This document shows positions 16,630 to 24,967 of a DNA stretch of 64,000 nt, one piece after another. The notes under the pieces were generated by a model. That model was not told where the DNA came from, did no database searches, and was given only the letters and a program-made list of their open reading frames with translations. The DNA comes from Hymenobacter fodinae. Lineage in GTDB: Bacteria; Bacteroidota; Bacteroidia; Cytophagales; Hymenobacteraceae. The stretch is from the NCBI RefSeq assembly GCF_004745825.1, contig NZ_SRLA01000001.1, forward strand, positions 62,001 to 126,000, written 5' to 3'. A program made the position numbers and the translations under genes. The stretch's first letter is position 1. Every line of letters begins with the position of its first letter.

Positions 16630-17121
16630 TCACTTGCCGTATTGCGCTTCAAACTCGGCCCGCTGGCGCAGGTACTCGGGATGTTGCTTGGCTCGGTCCC
16701 ACTTCCGCTTGAAGATAGCGGCAGCTTCCGCTTTTACGGGATCTTCGGGGGAACGGGGTAACTCCTCCCGACCATGCGCGCCGCTTTGGCCTTTCTTGTC
16801 GTCGGGCACGGGGCCATCGTACTTCTTACCGCCGCGGTGGTTGGCGTAGCGGCGGGCCCGCGTAAACCCCATTTGCAGAAACTTGCGAGCCATGTCGGCC
16901 CCAATAAAGTCGTGGGCCTTTAAATAGCCCTCAAACAAGCCGTAAATCGTCTCGCTTGACTCCCGTGCCACCTCAGCAGTCCGGAAGCGCCAGTGGGGCA
17001 GAATCTCGCCTTTATACGGCTGCACCAGTAGTACCCCCTGCTCGCCTTTCCCTACGCGGTAGAGTTCCGGGTGCTGCCGAAAATCAAGGGAGTGGAAATC
17101 GAGGTCGTAGTTGAACGGCAT
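16630..17121 (-). CDS. DUF4385-family protein
   Basis: A 163-residue protein with the hallmark DUF4385 text: a start FNYDLDFHSLDFRQHPELYRV, then GEQGVLLVQPYKGEILPHWRF, and FIGADMARKFLQMGFTRARRYAN, HRGGKKYDG. The family is widespread in bacteria, small and basic, and has no assigned function. The last ~50 residues are charged. Start ATG at 17121 is unambiguous. It is 54 bases upstream of, and co-oriented with, the 16084 gene, so the two may be co-transcribed. Its promoter would lie within the origin-like region. Confidence 0.8.
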   Translation of the reverse strand: MPFNYDLDFHSLDFRQHPELYRVGKGEQGVLLVQPYKGEILPHWRFRTAEVARESSETIYGLFEGYLKAHDFIGADMARKFLQMGFTRARRYANHRGGKKYDGPVPDDKKGQSGAHGREELPRSPEDPVKAEAAAIFKRKWDRAKQHPEYLRQRAEFEAQYGK

Positions 17122-17540
17122 ATGTGCTAGGCCAGGGTCATCTGGATAACTCAGTGGATAAGGTGATTTTATACGCCCATTTCAGCTTACGGGGTACTTC
17201 GCAGAAGAAAACAGACCCTAACTAGTGGATAAACCCCACTTATCCTGTGAATAACTCATTAGTTATAAACAACATAGTTCACATTACTGGTAGCTCAAGA
17301 GACATTAGGTAATAGAACACACTTGCCTCTCAGACGAAGTGGCCTAGCAGAAGGCTTTTATCTGGGCCACTTGCTTGGCGAACTATCAAGGCAAGAGCTA
17401 CCCGAGCCGCCTCACGCTTCTGATCAAGTGAAAAGGCTGACTTCGGGTTTCAACGAGTTGCTGACTGCTTATTGAAAACGACATGACCGGCTAGGCCACT
17501 TCTCCCAGAAGCCGGAAACCCGTTCTGCTTTTCCACAGGT

Positions 17541-17590
17541 TAATAACTTTTAAAATATTTTTTTCTTAAAGTCTCTTTTTTATCCCTGTC
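17541..17590. other. AT-rich tract, putative DNA unwinding element
   Basis: The tract is almost wholly A/T, with runs of T and A (TTTTAAAATATTTTTTTC), and is bordered by TTTTCCACA on one side and TTATACACA-type boxes on the other. This arrangement is expected for the site where DnaA opens the duplex. The assignment is by composition and position only. Confidence 0.5.
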
Positions 17591-18388
17591 ATAGGGGCTG
17601 TGTATAAGTGGATAATAAAAGAAGGTTATACACACGGCTGATAACTTGTGTACAAGAACAGAGTTATGCACCGTGTATCAACAGGGTGTGTGGATAGTAA
17701 GTATCTGATAAATAAATGGTTGTGTAGGTTTTTCACAATCCTCATACCTTGTCAACAAATCCACAATTCACAGGGTACTCCGTGTGTGGATTGTTGAATT
17801 TTCAGGGGATAGTTATCCACCCTTATCCACGCTGAAGTTGTGCTGTAGCGGCCCAATAGCGTCCAAAAAAACTTATGCTCAACTTCTCCACGCGTTATCC
17901 CCAGGTTTCCCCACTATTATCCACAGATTATGCTCGTTACGAAAAAGGAAGTGGAAAACTATGTGGATTGCGAGTGGAAAATCCAGCAAAAACGGCCCAG
18001 TTAAGCTGGAAATGCAGATAAGGAATGTGGATAGCTCAATGAGCAGTTCTCTATATAGTGAGGAATGGTACTTTCCCGTACCACCTACCGTACGCATACA
18101 ACACGCTCCTGCTTTGTGCAGTCTGGAGTTAAACCGAGTGGCCTAGAAAGCGGGTTAAGCTAACATCCCATAGAGCACTCGACTCCGCATGTATGGATGG
18201 CTGCACGCTGCTTGTAGCTATAGACAGCCAAGGCCTAAAAAGCAGAGCTTAGTTACGCCAGCCCTGTGCACGCGCATAGTGGTGCAACATGCCTAGAGGA
18301 CAACTGGCCTAGAATAGTCTAGCATACTCAGTCATGAGGACGAGAAAGCACCATACAGATACACCGCTAGCAAATGGGCTACAAACAG

Positions 18389-18417
18389 TAATGCCCGGCT
18401 TGTTAGGCCGGGCATTA
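18389..18417. terminator. Terminator of the Ig-like lipoprotein gene
   Basis: A perfect stem TAATGCCCGGC/GCCGGGCATTA 20 bases past the stop at 18438. It also separates that gene from the origin region. Confidence 0.75.
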
Positions 18418-18437
18418 CGTGGGAAACCGCAGTGCAT

Positions 18438-20063
18438 TTAGAAGCGCAGCGCCTCTACTATGTCAAAGTTGGCGCGTATCTGAATGCTCTTGGGAAAGAA
18501 GTACACGGGCTCTGGAGGCACGCGGAGCTGAGTGTCGCCGCCCTGCCAGCGCCCGTCGTTGTTGGTATCAATGAGTACCCGCATGGAGTAGGTGGCGGGA
18601 GCCAGGTAATCGAAGCGGTAGGTGCCCTTGGGGCTAAGCAGCGTAGCTACCACTTGGTTGTTAGCATCGAGTAGCTGCACTTGGTAGCTGGTGTATTTGG
18701 TAGTGATGGTGCCACTGAGCGTACCGGTAGTGGCCTGATCGGTTACGCGCAAGCGCAGCAAGGGCTTTAGGCCTAAGCGCTGCCCAGTTACGCTTTGTAC
18801 CACGGTGCTGTCCAGAATTATCCCCACGTTTTTCTTGGCCTGAGTGTTCAGGGTAACAGTGAGGGTGCTACGGTCGGGGCTAAGGGCGGCATCAGTGGGC
18901 ACCCGCAGTGGGCGGCGCTTAAGGGAGTCTTCTACGAGCGTACCAATGGGCTTGCCGGGTACCAGTCGGATGGGCTCGGTAAACTTAAACTTCACTTGAC
19001 CCTGGCGGTACACTTCGCGCGGGCTGCCTTCAACGGTGTAAGCGGCGGGGCGTTTAGTGGGTGGATTTCCTTGGAAACGTACGTTCACGGTGTCGCGGCC
19101 CACGTTGCCGGCGCTGTCGGTGGCGGCCAGCAGGTAGCGGCCTTCGGCGAGGTCGGGGAAGCGGTATAGCAAGACGTTGCGGCCCCGCTCCGTGAGCTGC
19201 AACGCTTCGGTAAGCGCGGGCGGCGTAGGGCCAGTCAGGGGCGAAAGTGCCGCGGCAGATAAGCCCTCGTTGTAGCTCACCTCAAAAGATGTGGGGCCCG
19301 GCTTCTGGCTAACCAGCGTGGGCCGGCGACTATCGGGACGCGTCAGGACTAGCTGCAACGAGTCGGAGTTGGGTCGCACGGTATACAGCGTAGGCAGATA
19401 CGCAATTCGCTCGCCTTCCTCGTAGCGCAAACTCTGGTTTTTATCGGCCAGAGCATAGAGCTGGTAACGGCCCTCTTTCAGATACTGCAAGAAAAACCGG
19501 CCTTGCTTATCGGTGCGCGCCAAGTAGAAAGGCCGCCCCCGCCGGATGTTGGCCGTATCGGTTTCGGGGTACAGCATCACCACCGCTTCCGCCGCCGGCT
19601 TACCCGACAGTAGCTCCGTAACAGCGCCGCGCACGGAGCCCGAGTCGAGCTGCGCGCCGGTGCTAAAGCTCACGCGCGCATCGGGGGCCGGGTTGCTTTC
19701 TGTGATGTCAGAAATGGCGTTGCCGAAGTTGAAAGAATAGGTGGTATTTGGGCTGAACGGCTTATCGAAGGTGAGCGTAACGGCGTTGCGGTCTTCGCGC
19801 ACTTTGTACTTGTTATCGTCGCCGATGTAGGGCGCAATGATCAGGTTTTTCTGCAGGTCCTTTACCTGAATAGACTCGGAGAATACCAGCCGTATAGATT
19901 GGCCACGTACGTTACGGGCTTCGTTTTCTGGGAGGCTGCTCACCAGCTTAGGCGGCGTAGTATCCCGAATTCCTCCCTCCGGGGAGCTGACTGCCGCGCA
20001 CCCAGCTAGGCCAGCCAGCGCCGGTAAAAAATAGAGCCAACTAAAACGGGCAGAAAGAAGCAT
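18438..20063 (-). CDS. Exported lipoprotein with an Ig-like domain
   Basis: A 541-residue predicted lipoprotein. With the ATG at 20063 (the frame is open to 20153) the N-terminus is a signal peptide ending in L-A-G-C. Next comes a SbsA/Big_5 Ig-like domain at residues ~30-130: DTTPPKLVSSLPENEARN, IRLVFSESIQVKD, and the typical FDKPFSPNTTYSFNFGNAISD. Later parts hold more beta-sandwich repeats, including a carboxypeptidase-regulatory-like stretch (residues ~140-220, GRFFLQYLKEGRYQLYAL). Close relatives sit next to mnmG and the methyltransferase in other Cytophagales, and the same order is seen here. It is probably anchored in the outer membrane; no enzymatic motif is visible. Confidence 0.82.
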   Translation of the reverse strand: MLLSARFSWLYFLPALAGLAGCAAVSSPEGGIRDTTPPKLVSSLPENEARNVRGQSIRLVFSESIQVKDLQKNLIIAPYIGDDNKYKVREDRNAVTLTFDKPFSPNTTYSFNFGNAISDITESNPAPDARVSFSTGAQLDSGSVRGAVTELLSGKPAAEAVVMLYPETDTANIRRGRPFYLARTDKQGRFFLQYLKEGRYQLYALADKNQSLRYEEGERIAYLPTLYTVRPNSDSLQLVLTRPDSRRPTLVSQKPGPTSFEVSYNEGLSAAALSPLTGPTPPALTEALQLTERGRNVLLYRFPDLAEGRYLLAATDSAGNVGRDTVNVRFQGNPPTKRPAAYTVEGSPREVYRQGQVKFKFTEPIRLVPGKPIGTLVEDSLKRRPLRVPTDAALSPDRSTLTVTLNTQAKKNVGIILDSTVVQSVTGQRLGLKPLLRLRVTDQATTGTLSGTITTKYTSYQVQLLDANNQVVATLLSPKGTYRFDYLAPATYSMRVLIDTNNDGRWQGGDTQLRVPPEPVYFFPKSIQIRANFDIVEALRF

Positions 20064-20165
20064 AGAGGAAAAGTCGCGGAAAAGAGGGCGGACTAAAATC
20101 TGTTGCTGCAAGTCCGGATTCGCAGCCCGAAGGTACAATGCACAACGCTGCAACGGCCAAAAACT

Positions 20166-20243
20166 GTCATTCCGAGCAGAGCGCGGAATCTGAGCTACTG
20201 GCCTAGTGGCCTGCCACAGATTCCGCGCTCTGCTCGGAATGAT
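20166..20243. repeat. Inverted repeat, family A
   Basis: Arms 20166-20192 and 20217-20243 are perfect complements (GTCATTCCGAGCAGAGCGCG...), with CTGGCCTAGTGGCC in the loop. It lies between the methyltransferase and the Ig-like gene, both on the minus strand. Confidence 0.88.
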
Positions 20244-20297
20244 AATGTAATGGATGCCAGAAGGGTAACCCCTCCCCTACCCCACCCGCTAGGCCAC

Positions 20298-21191
20298 TTA
20301 GCGTCGGGTGGCGATGTAAATCAGGCTGGAGTATTGACCCTCGTGCTGGGCGGCGTACTGATTGGACTTGTAGCCGGCTTTGAGCACGGTAAGCAGTCCA
20401 CCGCCTCGCTCGGCGCGGTGCTTTTCGCTGAGCATGCTCACATAATAAGCGTCGAGGGCCATCGGTAGCACTTCCCGCACACCCATTTTGTGCTTTTTGA
20501 GCAGGTGGGTCATGGTTTTGGCGCTGAAATGGTATAGGTGGCGCGGCACATCGTAGGCGGCCCAGTCTTGGCGGTAGTGCTGGGCATCGAGGCTCTCTAC
20601 ATTGGGCACGGCAATGATCAGTACGCCGTCGGGCTTCAACAGTTTGATGAGCTGCTGCAGGGTATCGTTCAACGTGTGAACGTGTTCAAGCACGTGCCAG
20701 AGCGTAATGGCATCGAAGGTACTTGGCTCTAGCGCCGTGAGGTCGTCGGAACCGATAGGCTGGCCGACTCGCTGGCTGGCTTCCTCCCGGGCTCGTGGGT
20801 TGGGCTCTAGGCCACTTACCTGCCAACCAGCTGACTTAGCTGCCGCCAGAAAATGACCTGTGCCGCAACCATAATCCAGCAGACGGCCCTTGCGCGGTGC
20901 TTGCTTGTCGAGCAAGGCCACCTTGCGGCGCATAGTAAAGAAGCGGGCTACTTTATACGCTTGGTTGATAACCCCCCCTGCCCCACTGTTGTGCGACACG
21001 TATTCCTCCGACTCGTAGTACCGGCCAATGTGGGCGGCGTCGGGGCGCGGGTTGGTGAACTGAAACGAGCAGGCAGCGCACTGCTGAATCGCGAAGCTTT
21101 CCTTGCTGACCGATTTATCCTCCACCACGAGCTTGTTGCGAAGCTCCGCCTTGCCACACACCGGGCATTTGTCCAGACGTTCGTAAACCAC
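20298..21191 (-). CDS. Class I SAM-dependent methyltransferase with an N-terminal zinc ribbon
   Basis: A 297-residue protein. Residues 9-50 hold two CxxC knuckles (CPVCGKAE and CAACSFQF), a zinc ribbon seen in a group of sugar- and surface-glycan-related methyltransferases. The Rossmann core follows: motif I LLDYGCGTGHFLAAAKSAGW, LEPNPRA, and FDAITLWHVLEHV. The acceptor is not known. The start is GTG at 21191; no ATG is close by. It is downstream of mnmG but separated from it by a repeat and a hairpin, so it is probably transcribed on its own. Confidence 0.88.
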   Translation of the reverse strand: MVYERLDKCPVCGKAELRNKLVVEDKSVSKESFAIQQCAACSFQFTNPRPDAAHIGRYYESEEYVSHNSGAGGVINQAYKVARFFTMRRKVALLDKQAPRKGRLLDYGCGTGHFLAAAKSAGWQVSGLEPNPRAREEASQRVGQPIGSDDLTALEPSTFDAITLWHVLEHVHTLNDTLQQLIKLLKPDGVLIIAVPNVESLDAQHYRQDWAAYDVPRHLYHFSAKTMTHLLKKHKMGVREVLPMALDAYYVSMLSEKHRAERGGGLLTVLKAGYKSNQYAAQHEGQYSSLIYIATRR

Positions 21192-21273
21192 TGAGTTGTG
21201 CTAATGAAATGTATTGGTGAAGCAGCCAGGTAGGCCTAGACTACGCCGCCCCGAATGCGAAGGTACAAAACGA

Positions 21274-21309
21274 AGCTGCCACAAATTCCAGTAAGAATCT
21301 GTGGCAGCT
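21274..21309. terminator. Hairpin downstream of mnmG
   Basis: AGCTGCCACA pairs with TGTGGCAGCT around a 16-base loop. It lies beyond the mnmG stop and a family A repeat. No clear U-run follows on the minus strand, so termination is uncertain. Confidence 0.45.
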
Positions 21310-21330
21310 GTAGTAGGCCTGTTGAAAACA

Positions 21331-21431
21331 GAACGTCATTCCGAGCGCAGCCGAGGAATCTCGCTCGCATCGTTGAATTACTTCTGCAATGTCAGCACGC
21401 GAGATGTCTCGACAAGCTCGACATGACGTTC
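21331..21431. repeat. Inverted repeat, family A
   Basis: Arms 21331-21364 and 21399-21431 pair as GAACGTCATTCCGAGCGCAG and complement, with some mismatches in the right arm. It lies 23 bases past the mnmG stop. Confidence 0.85.
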
Positions 21432-21453
21432 TAATTATTTCACTTGATCTGCC

Positions 21454-23322
21454 TTACCGGCCCAGGTACACCATCAACACCGACACGTCGGCTGGGGAAA
21501 CGCCGCTGATGCGGCTGGCCTGGCCTAGGGTTTCAGGCTGAATCTTGAGCAGTTTCTCGCGGGCTTCGTGCGAAAGGGCGGGCATAGCGCGGTAGTCGAG
21601 GCGGCCACGGATGGTGAAGTCTTCCAGCTCCTGCACGCGAGCGGCTTGCTGATGTTCCTTCTCCAGGTAGGCCTCGTACTTCACCAGAATTACGGCCTGC
21701 TCCAGGGCATCGGGGCGGTACTGGCCTAGGGCCAGCGTAAGGGCAGGCAAGGCGCGCGTGAGGTCCGGCAGCTCCACGTTGGGGCGGCGCAGCAAGTTCA
21801 CGGCGCGGGTTTTCTCGTGAATGGTAGCCGAACCGATTTCCTCCAGCCAACCGTTGATTTCGGCGGGCTCAATACCGAAGTTCTTCAGTAGCTTCACGAT
21901 TTCGGCGGTCTGCTCCTGCTTCTCGCGCACGCGCTCCATGCGCTCATCCGAAGCCAGGCCCAGAGAGTGGCCTAGGGGCGTGAGACGCAGGTCGGCGTTG
22001 TCTTGGCGGAGCAGGATGCGGTGCTCGGCGCGGCTCGTGAACATGCGGTAGGGCTCGTCGGTGCCTTTGTTTACCAGGTCGTCGATGAGCACGCCGATGT
22101 AGGCCTCGCTCCGCTTCAGGATGAAGGGCTCCTTGCCGTGCACGCGGTTGTGGGCGTTGATGCCGGCCATCAGGCCCTGGCACGCCGCCTCCTCGTAGCC
22201 CGTGGTGCCGTTGATCTGGCCCGCGAAGTACAGGTTCTTGATGCGCTTGGTTTCCAGCGTCAGGTGCAACTGGGTGGGCGGGAAGAAGTCGTACTCAATG
22301 GCGTAGCCCGGGCGGAACATTTTCGAATTCTCGAAGCCGGCAATTTTACGCAGGGCGCGGTACTGCACGTCCTCGGGCAAGCTGCTGCTAAAGCCGTTCA
22401 CGTACACCTCCACCGTGCTCCAGCCTTCAGGCTCCACGAAAATCTGGTGGCGGTCCTTGTCGGCGAAGCGGTTGATTTTATCCTCTACCGAAGGGCAATA
22501 GCGCGGCCCCAGACCCTTAATGCGGCCCTGGAACATCGGCGACTTCTCGAAGCCCTCCTTCAGGATTTCGTGCACCTCGGGGTTAGTGTACGTAATGTAG
22601 CAGGGGCGCTGCTTGGCCAAGGTGGGCGTGTCGAGGTAAGAGAACTTGCTTGGCTCTGCATCGCCCGACTGCTCTTCCATTTTAGAGTAGTCGAGGCTGC
22701 GGCCATCTACGCGGGGCGGCGTACCGGTTTTCATACGGCCAGCCTCAAAGCCCAGCTCCTTCAGCTGCTCCGTGATGCCGGTGCTCTTGCTCTCGGCAGC
22801 GCGGCCACCGCCAAACTGCTTCTCACCAATGTGGATAAGCCCGTTCAGGAAGGTGCCGTTGGTCAGGACCACCGACTTGCCCCGGAACTCAATGCCGAGC
22901 TGGGTTTTCACGCCTACTACCGTGTCGTTTTCTACCACTAGGCCAGTCACGGCCTCCTGCCAGAAGTCCACGTTCGGGGTTTGCTCCAGGGTCAGGCGCC
23001 ACTCCTCAGCAAAGCGCATCCTATCACTTTGCGCGCGTGGGCTCCACATGGCGGGGCCTTTCGAGCGGTTCAGCATCCGGAACTGAATCATGGTTTTGTC
23101 GGTGATGATGCCCGACTGTCCGCCCAGCGCGTCAACCTCGCGCACAATCTGCCCTTTGGCTACCCCGCCCATGGCTGGGTTGCACGACATCTGCGCGATG
23201 GTGTTCATGTTCATCGTCACGAGCAGGACCTTCGAGCCCATGTTGGCAGCCGCGGCGGCCGCCTCACATCCGGCGTGGCCGGCTCCTACTACAATAACGT
23301 CGTACTCTTCTTGCTGAAACAT
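21454..23322 (-). CDS. mnmG: tRNA uridine-5-carboxymethylaminomethyl modification enzyme MnmG (GidA)
   Basis: An FAD protein that works with MnmE to place the cmnm5 group on the wobble uridine of several tRNAs. The 622 residues match the family length. Visible motifs are the FAD-binding VVGAGHAGCEAAAAAA at residue ~11, MSCNPAMGGVAKG, and in the middle CPSVEDKI; GLMAGINAH and the C-terminal helical MnmE-binding part (DYRAMPALSHEAREKL) follow. Start ATG at 23322. It is typically found near oriC, in agreement with the DnaA-box cluster 3.3 kb away. mnmE is not in the window. Confidence 0.97.
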   Translation of the reverse strand: MFQQEEYDVIVVGAGHAGCEAAAAAANMGSKVLLVTMNMNTIAQMSCNPAMGGVAKGQIVREVDALGGQSGIITDKTMIQFRMLNRSKGPAMWSPRAQSDRMRFAEEWRLTLEQTPNVDFWQEAVTGLVVENDTVVGVKTQLGIEFRGKSVVLTNGTFLNGLIHIGEKQFGGGRAAESKSTGITEQLKELGFEAGRMKTGTPPRVDGRSLDYSKMEEQSGDAEPSKFSYLDTPTLAKQRPCYITYTNPEVHEILKEGFEKSPMFQGRIKGLGPRYCPSVEDKINRFADKDRHQIFVEPEGWSTVEVYVNGFSSSLPEDVQYRALRKIAGFENSKMFRPGYAIEYDFFPPTQLHLTLETKRIKNLYFAGQINGTTGYEEAACQGLMAGINAHNRVHGKEPFILKRSEAYIGVLIDDLVNKGTDEPYRMFTSRAEHRILLRQDNADLRLTPLGHSLGLASDERMERVREKQEQTAEIVKLLKNFGIEPAEINGWLEEIGSATIHEKTRAVNLLRRPNVELPDLTRALPALTLALGQYRPDALEQAVILVKYEAYLEKEHQQAARVQELEDFTIRGRLDYRAMPALSHEAREKLLKIQPETLGQASRISGVSPADVSVLMVYLGR

Positions 23323-23332
23323 GGCAGGGTAA

Positions 23333-23465
23333 CAGTAGCGCGAAGCTCCAGCTTCGCGTTTCGGTGAACGGGTTGGCAGCGAAAGCTCCCGGTAATTCGT
23401 TCGAGGTAAACAACAGGTGCGGCCTCAGTCGTTCAATGAAGTACGAAGCTGGAGCTTCGCACTGC
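23333..23465. repeat. Inverted repeat, family D (GAAGCTCCAGCTTCG type)
   Basis: Two blocks, 23333-23357 and 23441-23465, are reverse complements, and each is itself palindromic (GCGAAGCTCCAGCTTCGC and CGAAGCTGGAGCTTCG). The element lies in the 5' leader of mnmG, between the ATG and a candidate promoter at 23553. It is the only copy of this family in the window. Confidence 0.75.
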
Positions 23466-23474
23466 ACGTAAACA

Positions 23475-23503
23475 GAAAACGCCCGCGTTGAGACGGACGT
23501 TTC
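23475..23503. terminator. Terminator of the arginyl-transferase-like gene
   Basis: GAAAACGCCCG pairs imperfectly with CGGACGTTTC. It lies about 100 bases beyond the stop at 23602. Confidence 0.5.
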
Positions 23504-23552
23504 TTCAAGAAATCAAGTTCAGAAGCCAGACGCAACACGCTCAAAACGTGTG

Positions 23553-23560
23553 CAAAGATA
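23553..23560 (-). promoter_or_regulatory. Candidate -7 element for mnmG
   Basis: The minus strand reads TATCTTTG, an exact TAnnTTTG match, about 230 bases upstream of the mnmG ATG. The -33 box is not clear. If real, the family D palindrome would be in the transcribed leader. Confidence 0.38.
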
Positions 23561-23601
23561 CGCAGCCGCCGGCTTACTCACGAGAGAAGCTAGGCGAAGC
23601 A

Positions 23602-24324
23602 TTATTCAAACTCGTCGAAATACTCGTTGGGCAGATCTGCTATTATCTGAGCTGATTGAGCTGCTACGGTATCCCAGGAAAACGGTAGCCATAGGCCACT
23701 AGTACAGTCGAATACCTCGGTGGCTGCCACACAGGGAAACAGCTTGTAGTCGAACTTAGGGTAGTTATGTACTAAGTAGCCAGGGTAGTAATGGGTGTTC
23801 TGCTTAGCTAGGGCGTGCTTGATCTTCAGCAGCATCAGGTACTTGCCCAGGCTATGCTTGCGGTAACTGGGATGATAGAAGTTCATGATGCCCGCCATGG
23901 TGCGGGTGCCGCTGTCGAAAATACCGGCCGCAATCAGTTGGTCGCCGTCTCGCACCTCAAGTACCTCCGAATTAAACACATTGTGCGTGGCACCGGCCAG
24001 CATGAACGCTTCCACCGTTTCGGGCGCGTCGAAGGTGATGGAGCTGCGGTACTGGGCGTAAAGGGCCTCTAGCTCAGCAGTAAGCTGGAATGGCCGAATT
24101 GTGGTCGTAAACCGCTCGTTTATGCGCAGCAGGCGGCGCTGCTCACTGCCAAACTCCACCTCGGGCAGCACTAGGCGCAGCCAATGCACCGTGTACAGAT
24201 TGTCATTCACGGGCAGAAACCGGCACGTAAACAGGTCTTGGTGCATCCGATAATAGCCCTGACTCAAGTAATAATCTAGTACATCACCTCTGATTGTGGG
24301 CAGATAAGAAGGCGTAGTAGACAT
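23602..24324 (-). CDS. Arginyl-tRNA--protein transferase-like protein
   Basis: A 240-residue protein of the ATE/Bpt type, related to the GNAT fold. These enzymes move an amino acid from aminoacyl-tRNA to the N-terminus of a protein and mark it for degradation. The visible features are YLSQGYYRM and CRFLP near the start, a middle region with FNSEVLEVRDGDQLIAAGIFD, then the core FYHPSYRKHSLGKYLMLLKI and HYYPGYLVHNYPKFDYKLFP. The N-terminal cysteine cluster of classical ATE is reduced (only one Cys in residues 1-40). It sits 60 bases downstream of the Imm50-like gene and upstream of mnmG. The name is from motif resemblance; donor and target are unknown. Confidence 0.62.
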   Translation of the reverse strand: MSTTPSYLPTIRGDVLDYYLSQGYYRMHQDLFTCRFLPVNDNLYTVHWLRLVLPEVEFGSEQRRLLRINERFTTTIRPFQLTAELEALYAQYRSSITFDAPETVEAFMLAGATHNVFNSEVLEVRDGDQLIAAGIFDSGTRTMAGIMNFYHPSYRKHSLGKYLMLLKIKHALAKQNTHYYPGYLVHNYPKFDYKLFPCVAATEVFDCTSGLWLPFSWDTVAAQSAQIIADLPNEYFDEFE

Positions 24325-24384
24325 GCGGTGGTTGGTGAATGGTAGGTAGCAGGAAGGTGGCCTAGAGTTAATATTAAGCGCGTA

Positions 24385-24798
24385 TTACTGAGCTAAAGAG
24401 GTCAGACTTAACACGCGAACTTCTCTGGCAACTATAACGGCATCTAAGCCCGCGGAAGAATCAAACGTGCATTTGATATTACTAGCACTTTCTTCGATTA
24501 CTAAATCATAAAGTACATTTTGGTGGCTGAAGTCGGCAAACTCCAATTCCTGAATGTCAGTGAATAGAAGCTCTAGTGTGCAGGATGTATTCGTCTCGGA
24601 GCCTGCATCTGCCAACGTGTGAGTCTTTTTCGTCGAGATATTAAGTGAGAATGTAGCAGAAGGCCAGTAGCCTGGGTTAGCCTCAAAAATCACCTTGGTA
24701 ATCTCTGCGTCGTGAAAGCTAGGCCAGTAGCCAAAGTGCTGCCGAATAAGTTCAGCATTGCCTATCCGAGCCAGCGCAGGATTTTCAGGTTTAGCCAT
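24385..24798 (-). CDS. Imm50-like immunity family protein
   Basis: A small soluble protein (137 residues from ATG 24798; an upstream ATG at 24858 adds 20 residues). The segment FGYWPSFHDAEITKVIFEA is the typical beginning of the Imm50 immunity family, known from polymorphic toxin loci. The rest is a plausible beta-rich domain (LELLFTDIQELEFADFSHQN). No toxin gene or Rhs/VgrG element is nearby; the neighbours are housekeeping genes. Thus it may be a solitary immunity gene or a domesticated relative. Its codon use looks more AT-rich than that of its neighbours, which hints at a later arrival. Confidence 0.6.
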   Translation of the reverse strand: MAKPENPALARIGNAELIRQHFGYWPSFHDAEITKVIFEANPGYWPSATFSLNISTKKTHTLADAGSETNTSCTLELLFTDIQELEFADFSHQNVLYDLVIEESASNIKCTFDSSAGLDAVIVAREVRVLSLTSLAQ

Positions 24799-24901
24799 TG
24801 CTGGCAAGAGGTAAAAAGGTGAGCGTGGAAGATCATCAGGTCGAACTTGTCGAGACATGACGGTCTTTTAAATAAGCTGAAGTTCTAGGCCACCTAAAAC
24901 T

Positions 24902-24931
24902 AAAAACGCCCGCGTTTCGGCGAGCGTCTTT
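24902..24931. terminator. Weak terminator after ybeY
   Basis: AAAACGCCCGC pairs with GCGAGCGTCTTT with mismatches. It lies 37 bases beyond the ybeY stop on the minus strand. Confidence 0.45.
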
Positions 24932-24967
24932 GTGAGTATTTATTGGGTCAACGTCAGATCAATAGGC

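Larger units (their letters stand above)
17122..18437. other. Candidate chromosomal replication origin (oriC), gene-free
   Basis: This 1.3 kb stretch has no convincing gene and is clearly more AT-rich than its neighbours. Exact DnaA boxes (TTATNCACA) are at 17246-17254 (-), 17599-17607 (-), 17626-17634 (+) and 17917-17925 (+). Boxes with one mismatch are at 17153-17161, 17224-17232, 17607-17615, 17664-17672, 17689-17697, 17813-17821, 17823-17831, 17895-17903 and 18026-18034. TTTTCCACA lies at 17529-17537 next to an AT-rich tract at 17541-17590 that could be the unwinding element. mnmG, a frequent neighbour of oriC, is 3.3 kb away. dnaA is not in the window, which is common in Bacteroidota. 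The frame at 17784-18146 is judged spurious. Confidence 0.7.

Noticed and set aside
17784..18146. A 120-codon plus-strand frame in the candidate origin
   Set aside because: Its composition is that of the DnaA-box region, there is no family resemblance, and the repeats of the box sequence explain the open frame.
22003..22941. A 312-codon plus-strand frame antisense to mnmG
   Set aside because: mnmG is certain; in GC-rich DNA the antisense frame stays open by codon bias. The same applies to other long antisense frames, such as 33648-34433, 34614-35516 and 13309-14133.
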